From: Sphingobacteriales bacterium
GTDB taxonomy: Bacteria; Bacteroidota; Bacteroidia; Sphingobacteriales; Sphingobacteriaceae
DNA: 64,000 nt
Reading direction: 5' to 3'
Assembly (NCBI GenBank): GCA_014763615.1
Contig: JACXVB010000004.1
Coordinates: 62,001 to 126,000, forward strand
Shown piece after piece: positions 58,800 through 64,000 of this stretch; position 1 is the stretch's first letter; every line of letters starts with the position of its first letter. The notes beneath the pieces were generated by a model that was not told the origin of the DNA, ran no database searches, and saw only the letters and a list, made by a program, of their open reading frames with translations. Position numbers and translations under genes: made by a program.

Positions 58800-59627
58800 T
58801 TATAGCTTTGGCCCTCTGCGTTGCCGCTTGCCAGCCTTTTGTTCTTTATCGGTTTGTTTAGGCAGCTTTTGTTGCTTGTGCTGCTTATTGATATTTTCTT
58901 GTATCGTTGCTTCGATGCCAGTTCCCTTCCAATCCACCACTTTTGCCTCGAAATGAGATTTTACATTGGTTTCTTTTAATCCGTATGTTTCATCCCAGCC
59001 GCCTTTCCGGTTATATCCTATAGGGTCTAACACACTTTCGTGAGGGAACGAAACAACGATAAGGTCTTTCGGAATAGACGTAATGTTATCGTAGTCCAGA
59101 TCCTGAAATTCATGCGTTTTTGGATTGTAAGGAATGGTGTACGATTTGCGGTCATCATCATAGAAATGATCAATCTGGCTTAACACAATTCCTTTTGAAA
59201 GAAAATCGTCTTTAGGACGAAGCATGTCCATGCGGATATCAACAAAGAAGGTATGACCGGAAATATCTACCGTCGGCAGTTGGCCCATTAATCTTCTCCC
59301 GAGGGCCTGCTGATCTACCATTAATGAAAAATCTGTTTTGCCCTGCACCTCGTGAATGGAACAGCCATATTTTTCAGACATTCCAACAGGGTCAAGCTGT
59401 ACCAGTTCAGGTATTTTAACTGTTCTTACATCTGTATCATCACTGAACAGTACCGGTATGTTCTTTTCTTTAGGACTGTAGTCAAATACATATCCATCGC
59501 CTACATCCCGCATGTCAGACAGAGGTATTATGTTTTCGGGGTTTGCCTTTTCGCTAAGCTGTAGGTTAGCTACATCAACCACAAAGTCGGTTCCTTCGAT
59601 GCTATACACCGGCAATTCTCTTTTCAT
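58800..59627 (-). CDS. DUF-type protein inserted between TraF and TraG
   Basis: The 275-residue protein (KRELPVYSIEGTDFVVDVAN...) has two similar beta-rich halves: TDFVVDVANLQLSEKANPEN and HTFFVDIRMDMLRPKDDFLS, each beginning with a V/F-V-D pattern. It ends with a basic Lys/Gln tail. I know related proteins only as conserved element proteins. It overlaps TraF by 4 bp and so is part of the tra operon. Confidence 0.65.
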   Translation of the reverse strand: MKRELPVYSIEGTDFVVDVANLQLSEKANPENIIPLSDMRDVGDGYVFDYSPKEKNIPVLFSDDTDVRTVKIPELVQLDPVGMSEKYGCSIHEVQGKTDFSLMVDQQALGRRLMGQLPTVDISGHTFFVDIRMDMLRPKDDFLSKGIVLSQIDHFYDDDRKSYTIPYNPKTHEFQDLDYDNITSIPKDLIVVSFPHESVLDPIGYNRKGGWDETYGLKETNVKSHFEAKVVDWKGTGIEATIQENINKQHKQQKLPKQTDKEQKAGKRQRRGPKL

Positions 59628-59959
59628 GATTGTTTTTCTTTAGTTCCTATAAAAATCTTTCTGCTCCGCGATTTGATGAGCTTCGGGACCTGCTTACGGG
59701 CAAGGGCTTTCATCAAGCCATACTCTCCATACTTATTGCTCATGGCGTAGATCTTCATGACGAGGAATGCTCCTGCGGATAGGATAATGCCGATACACAA
59801 GTATGTAGGCAAGCCGATGATATACATTACCGCAAAGACGATAAGCAGGGCCACAACACCGCCGCCCAGATACCATATATACTGCGCTTTCAAACCCTTG
59901 AACTCTATGCTCTGGTTAATTCCTTTGTTGATCTGATATACACTATTTGACATAGCCAT
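59624..59959 (-). CDS. traF: TraF (DUF4133, VirB3-like)
   Basis: The 111-residue protein has VYQINKGINQSIEFKGLKAQ at the start, two adjacent membrane helices (YIWYLGGGVVALLIVFAVMY and LCIGIILSAGAFLVMKIYAM), and a GEYGLMKALARKQVPKLIKS end. These are the hallmarks of DUF4133/TraF, the small inner-membrane subunit that works with TraG. No TraE gene precedes it here. Confidence 0.88.
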   Translation of the reverse strand: MAMSNSVYQINKGINQSIEFKGLKAQYIWYLGGGVVALLIVFAVMYIIGLPTYLCIGIILSAGAFLVMKIYAMSNKYGEYGLMKALARKQVPKLIKSRSRKIFIGTKEKQS

Positions 59960-59973
59960 TTCCTTTAATTGGT

Positions 59974-62900
59974 TTATAATCTCATTCTGCTTCTGGGACG
60001 TTCTGCCATTTGTTGTGTGGCAAGTATCACTTCCTTCGGAACAGTTTGTCCATTGAGCTTTTCGTTGATTTGAATGACAGGTACTTCAGCCACTTCGTCT
60101 GGCTGGTTTTCTGCTACCTGTTCTTGCTTCAGTTGGTTTTCCCGTATTTTAATGGCTATCTGCCTTTCCAGATTAGCCAGCTCGCTTTTCATTTGTGACA
60201 ATTCTGCCTCCTGTAAAAAAGGCTTTGTAGTAAGCTGTTCCAGCTTCGGTATAGCGGTAGTCAGGTCGGCCAATGTATGTTCGTATTTATCTTTCAGGCT
60301 TTCCACCCGGTCAATGGCATTAAGGAAATGTCTTGCGGCCAGCTTAGGATTATCTGTATTTGGAAGGCCATTATTATAGGTGTATTTAATGCCCTCATTG
60401 TCCCTTTGGGCATAGAAGCTATTAGAGTAACGGTACTCAAAAACACCATTTTCTTCGTAGGCATCCTGTTGCCTGCGGATATACAGGTTGAAGCCATACA
60501 ATGTACCCACCTGTGCAGTATGCTCACCTGCATCAGTTGGTTTCCAGTCCTGGTACAGTTTGATAATATGCTTGCCGATAGCTTCGCTATCTGATGAACT
60601 GATGTTATCCAGTTTAATGAGATTGACCTTCACACCATCCTTATCCAGTTGAAGGACGCTTTTATAGGCTGTTTCATCTGCCCGCAGCCTGCCCAGTGTT
60701 TTGACTGTAGAAGCCTGCTCGTTTTGCAAAGTTTCCAACTGGTATTTGTTACGGGACACTTCCCTGAAATGAGATACTTTCAGGCTTTCCATTACAGCTA
60801 TTTTCTTTTCCAGCTTTGATTTTTCTAATAGCGATGTATCACCGGAAAGAATAGCGATGTATTCGGAGAAATTCATGCCACTCTTTTCATCAATTGCGCC
60901 TTCATCAATAGTGCGGACATTCAGCTCACAATTTTTCATTTGCGAAATGAATGTCTGTTTATTTTTCAGGAGGTTGAATTTGTAATTATCAAGCGACTGC
61001 TCTACGGCATATACATAGTTCCGAACCTTGTTTTCATAATGCTCTTTAGCAATCAGGTTGCCCTGGCGTGCGCCACGGCCATTGCGTTGCTCCAGTTCAG
61101 AAGGTTTCCAGGGAATATCCAAATGGTGCATAGCCACCACACGCTGCTGAACGTTCAACCCTGTGCCTGCCTTTTCGGTACTGCCTAATAAAATGCGTAT
61201 TTCGCCCCGGTTCATTTTTCGGAACAGTTCAGGCTTTTTGGTATCCGTCCAGTTGTGTATGAAGGTGATCTCATGTTCAGGAATGCCAAAGTCCCTTACC
61301 AGTTTTTCTTTAAGTGCATCGTAGATATTAAACTCGTTTGTTTTAGGCGTGCCAATGTCGGAGAACACAATCTGCGTACCCTTATGCTGCATACTTTCGT
61401 TATAGATTTCCGCAATCTTACGGGCACTGACGTTTACCTTGTTGTCAGGATGGTCGCTGTACTTCCAGTCGCTTATCAGTCGCATGTCTGCGGCCATTTT
61501 TTTTGCATAGTTGGTGGCAATCAGCATCCGGCCTTTATCTTCTTCGGGTGTTAGCCTGCCACGTCCGATAAGTTCGCCGTTACCTGTTTTAGCGAATTGC
61601 ATCAGGTTTTTGATGAACTCGACTTGTTCGGGTGTTGGTTTTATATTCACCAACGTTTCATTCAGATCAGGCTTGTCAAGGTTAATATGCTTCGCCGTCT
61701 TATAGTCGGTAATTTCATTATAGAATAAAGCCAATTCCGGCACTTTGATAAAATGCCTGAACCGTTCTTTAGCTATGATTTCATTGGTTACTGAAAACTC
61801 AAAGTCTGTTGTCTTACGTGCGAATACGGCTGCCCAACCATCAAAATTCTCAATATGTTGACGCTCCATTTCTTTCGGACGCAGGTACTTGAACAGCAGA
61901 TACATCTCTGTAAGGCTGTTAGATATGGGTGTGCCGGAAAGGAAGGTTACGCACAGGTCACTGTTAAACCGGCTCTGCAATTCACGGACGGCAAAAAGCA
62001 TGTTGAGTGCCTTCTGGCTGCCTTCCATATTGCCTAAGCCTGCAACCCGGTTGTGGCGGGTTGTAAACGTGAGGTTTTTATACTTATGAGATTCATCCAC
62101 AAAGAGGTGATCAATGCCCATATCCCTGAAATTTATACCTGCATCTTTCTTTTCCTCTATATCTTTAAGCACTCCCTTCAGCTTGCCTTCAAGGTTATTT
62201 TTGCGTATCTCCAACCCTTTAAGCATTTTCTTAGAGATTTCACCGCCAAGCTCTTTGACCGTTTCAAGATCACGTTCTACATTGTCAAGCTCTGACTGGA
62301 ATATTTCTTTTTGTATCTCTGGTGACTGTGGTATTTTTCCGAACTGATCATGTGTAAGAACGATACAATCCCAATTGTTATTCTTTATTTCATGGAAGAG
62401 CCGTAGCCTTTGTGCTGGTGTAAAATCATTTTGTCCAGGAAAAAGTATGCGGGCCTTCGGATAGGCTTTTTTATAAGTTTCGGCAATCTGGTTAACGTTT
62501 GCCTTCAGTGCAACGATCATGGGTTTATGTACAATGCCCAAGCGTTTCATTTCCTGAGCGGAAGCGATCATGGTTAGCGTTTTACCTAATCCGACCTCAT
62601 GGTCAACCAAAGCGCCCCTGTTCTGTATGATGCGCCATGCTGCATTTTTCTGACTGCTGTACAGGTCTTCAATGCCCAAAGCCTTTTTATCAAGTCCGGG
62701 AAAATTCAGGTGAGTGCCATCGAACTCCCGTAATACATAACAGTTGAACGTATCGTTGTACAGGTTTTCTAAGTGCTTTTTTTCTGTATCGGGCAATTCA
62801 TTTAGCCAGTTGATAAAACCGCTTCGGATCTGCTCAATCTTTTGGTGAGCCAACTGTATCGCTTCACTATCCGGGAGCCTGATGGTTGTATTGTTCGGCC

Positions 62901-63999
62901 CCTTTACTTCATAAGTAAAGAAGGGAGTGGTGTTCTCCAGTGCATGTTCCATCAGCGTGTAGCCGTAAGTTGTGCGACCACTTTTTGGTGTAACAGCAAA
63001 CTCCCTCGATACTTTAATGTTCATCCCGGTGCTTACTTTAAAAGCGTCCAGCGAAGCGAAATAATTAATAGTAGCGTCCTGTTCAAACAGTGCTGTTGCG
63101 AAACGCTCATAGTAAGAAGTGGGTATCCAGCGTTCCCCTAAATTGAAATCCAGCAGTTCAAATGGAATACGCTCCGGCTGCACTTTTAATATTGCCTCAG
63201 CACTTCGTTTATATTGCGGATTCTCAGGAAACTCATTAGACAGATGTTCTGCCTGTCTTAGTTTTTCTACCACATTGCCGCTTAAATATTGATCGGCAGT
63301 TTCCCATTCATTGCTGGCAGGATTCAGGTACACATGGCTGCCCAGGCGACCAATCACCTCGTTTTCTTCCAACCCCATTGCGGCGCTGATAAATCCTACA
63401 TCTACCTTGCCCGTATCATTAAGGCTGTGTGCCAGAGCTTCAATGGGATCATCGGTGATGAATCGTTCCTTTACGTGATGAATAGCGTGAGTAAGAATGT
63501 CGGCTTTTACAAACCTTTCGCCATCCTTTCGTTCGAGAGAGGAAAGTGTAATCACACCAAAGGCGGTATCTTCAAGAATGCGCCTGCGATTATCGGGACC
63601 ATTTAAAAGCCCATATTCGGTAATGAACTTTTCATAAGTAGTGTTAAGGCTGTCCCTGTCAACATCGGTGATGGTTTCCCCTGATACTTCCTTGCCGGAT
63701 AATTCCAGATAAGCGTCACGTAATACAATGTAGCTTTCATAGAAACGAATATTACCCTGAAGACCGAGAGGCTGGAAAAGAGCCTGTTTATATTCCGGAT
63801 CGGGACTACCTATAGTTCCGACGCTGCCCATGTGCACTACCAATGTTCCTTCCTGGTAGTAAGATTTCAGGCCAATAAAAGGAAGTGGTGTTTTTTGCTC
63901 AAAGCGGAAAAAACCTTCCAATGTCTGATCGCCTTCATATTTGAAACTGTGGTCAAACTGTTTAAGATAATTGGAAATACCCGTCAGCTCATGACCCAA
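59974..63999 (-). CDS. Large SNF2-type helicase of the conjugative element (partial)
   Basis: At least 1341 residues are visible; the N-terminus is cut by the window edge. The helicase core has GALVDHEVGLGKTLTMIASA (Walker A), DHLFVDESHKYKNLTF (DEAH-like), FLSGTPISNSLTEMYLLF, LLGSTEKAGTGLNVQQRVVA and SELEQRNGRGARQGN. It belongs to the very large methylase-helicase proteins of Bacteroidota elements; the methylase part, if present, lies further upstream. Likely roles are protection from restriction or DNA processing in transfer. The TraF gene follows by 14 bp. Confidence 0.88.
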   Translation of the reverse strand: MGHELTGISNYLKQFDHSFKYEGDQTLEGFFRFEQKTPLPFIGLKSYYQEGTLVVHMGSVGTIGSPDPEYKQALFQPLGLQGNIRFYESYIVLRDAYLELSGKEVSGETITDVDRDSLNTTYEKFITEYGLLNGPDNRRRILEDTAFGVITLSSLERKDGERFVKADILTHAIHHVKERFITDDPIEALAHSLNDTGKVDVGFISAAMGLEENEVIGRLGSHVYLNPASNEWETADQYLSGNVVEKLRQAEHLSNEFPENPQYKRSAEAILKVQPERIPFELLDFNLGERWIPTSYYERFATALFEQDATINYFASLDAFKVSTGMNIKVSREFAVTPKSGRTTYGYTLMEHALENTTPFFTYEVKGPNNTTIRLPDSEAIQLAHQKIEQIRSGFINWLNELPDTEKKHLENLYNDTFNCYVLREFDGTHLNFPGLDKKALGIEDLYSSQKNAAWRIIQNRGALVDHEVGLGKTLTMIASAQEMKRLGIVHKPMIVALKANVNQIAETYKKAYPKARILFPGQNDFTPAQRLRLFHEIKNNNWDCIVLTHDQFGKIPQSPEIQKEIFQSELDNVERDLETVKELGGEISKKMLKGLEIRKNNLEGKLKGVLKDIEEKKDAGINFRDMGIDHLFVDESHKYKNLTFTTRHNRVAGLGNMEGSQKALNMLFAVRELQSRFNSDLCVTFLSGTPISNSLTEMYLLFKYLRPKEMERQHIENFDGWAAVFARKTTDFEFSVTNEIIAKERFRHFIKVPELALFYNEITDYKTAKHINLDKPDLNETLVNIKPTPEQVEFIKNLMQFAKTGNGELIGRGRLTPEEDKGRMLIATNYAKKMAADMRLISDWKYSDHPDNKVNVSARKIAEIYNESMQHKGTQIVFSDIGTPKTNEFNIYDALKEKLVRDFGIPEHEITFIHNWTDTKKPELFRKMNRGEIRILLGSTEKAGTGLNVQQRVVAMHHLDIPWKPSELEQRNGRGARQGNLIAKEHYENKVRNYVYAVEQSLDNYKFNLLKNKQTFISQMKNCELNVRTIDEGAIDEKSGMNFSEYIAILSGDTSLLEKSKLEKKIAVMESLKVSHFREVSRNKYQLETLQNEQASTVKTLGRLRADETAYKSVLQLDKDGVKVNLIKLDNISSSDSEAIGKHIIKLYQDWKPTDAGEHTAQVGTLYGFNLYIRRQQDAYEENGVFEYRYSNSFYAQRDNEGIKYTYNNGLPNTDNPKLAARHFLNAIDRVESLKDKYEHTLADLTTAIPKLEQLTTKPFLQEAELSQMKSELANLERQIAIKIRENQLKQEQVAENQPDEVAEVPVIQINEKLNGQTVPKEVILATQQMAERPRSRMRL

Positions 64000-64000
64000 T

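Noticed and set aside
59974-63999. Plus-strand reading frames within the helicase gene
   Set aside because: They are short shadows of the long, clearly coding minus-strand frame.
1-64000. CRISPR arrays or cas genes
   Set aside because: No regularly spaced direct repeats with unique spacers and no Cas-like protein were seen.

Overview
The window looks like a Bacteroidota chromosome, most likely Sphingobacteriaceae (Pedobacter or a relative). The reasons are low GC, TTTG-N19-TAnnTTTG promoters, poor Shine-Dalgarno sites, a small SRP RNA and CTnDOT-style tra genes. This placement is inference from family recognition; no database search was run. It holds three blocks: a transposable (Mu-like) prophage (about 1 to 25.3-25.9 kb), a stretch of host chromosome (about 25.9-40.7 kb), and the recombinase-proximal part of an integrative conjugative element (about 40.9 kb to the window end).

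Prophage. The early operon runs on the minus strand from a repressor/Ner switch (24.5 kb): MuA-like transposase, MuB-like ATPase, a second P-loop ATPase, a DnaA-C-like protein, DUF3164, small phage proteins, a GemA/Gp16 protein and a LuxR-type HTH. Inside it lies a diversity-generating retroelement (DGR): a DGR-type reverse transcriptase (15629-16588), an adenine-rich template repeat (16700-16778) and two target genes carrying 79-bp variable repeats (16889-16967 and 17292-17370). One variable repeat differs from the template only at template adenines; the other does so at all but one core position. The packaging/portal/head module (5911-12179) is on the plus strand. The capsid, lysis and tail module (5725 to 1) is on the minus strand and includes a tail-chaperone gene with an in-frame A AAA AAG slippery heptamer joining it to a second reading frame, a CHAP endolysin and a spanin-like lipoprotein.

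Host segment. It carries a cysteine desulfurase, phosphoglucosamine mutase, a methyltransferase, a ZIP transporter, transaldolase, SRP RNA, a DEAD-box helicase, a RES/Xre toxin-antitoxin pair, and a DnaE2-type polymerase plus DinB behind two matching palindromes. A 2H phosphoesterase and a DUF72 protein follow. Two identical tRNA-Lys genes end this region.

Conjugative element. Directly after the second tRNA-Lys come a large serine recombinase, a Fic protein and a second, paralogous recombinase. Then come accessory genes, two paralogous DUF-type proteins, and a tra cluster in the order (minus strand) helicase, TraF, insert protein, TraG/VirB4, three TraI-like paralogs, TraJ, TraK, TraL-position protein, TraM, TraN. 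The element runs off the window end.
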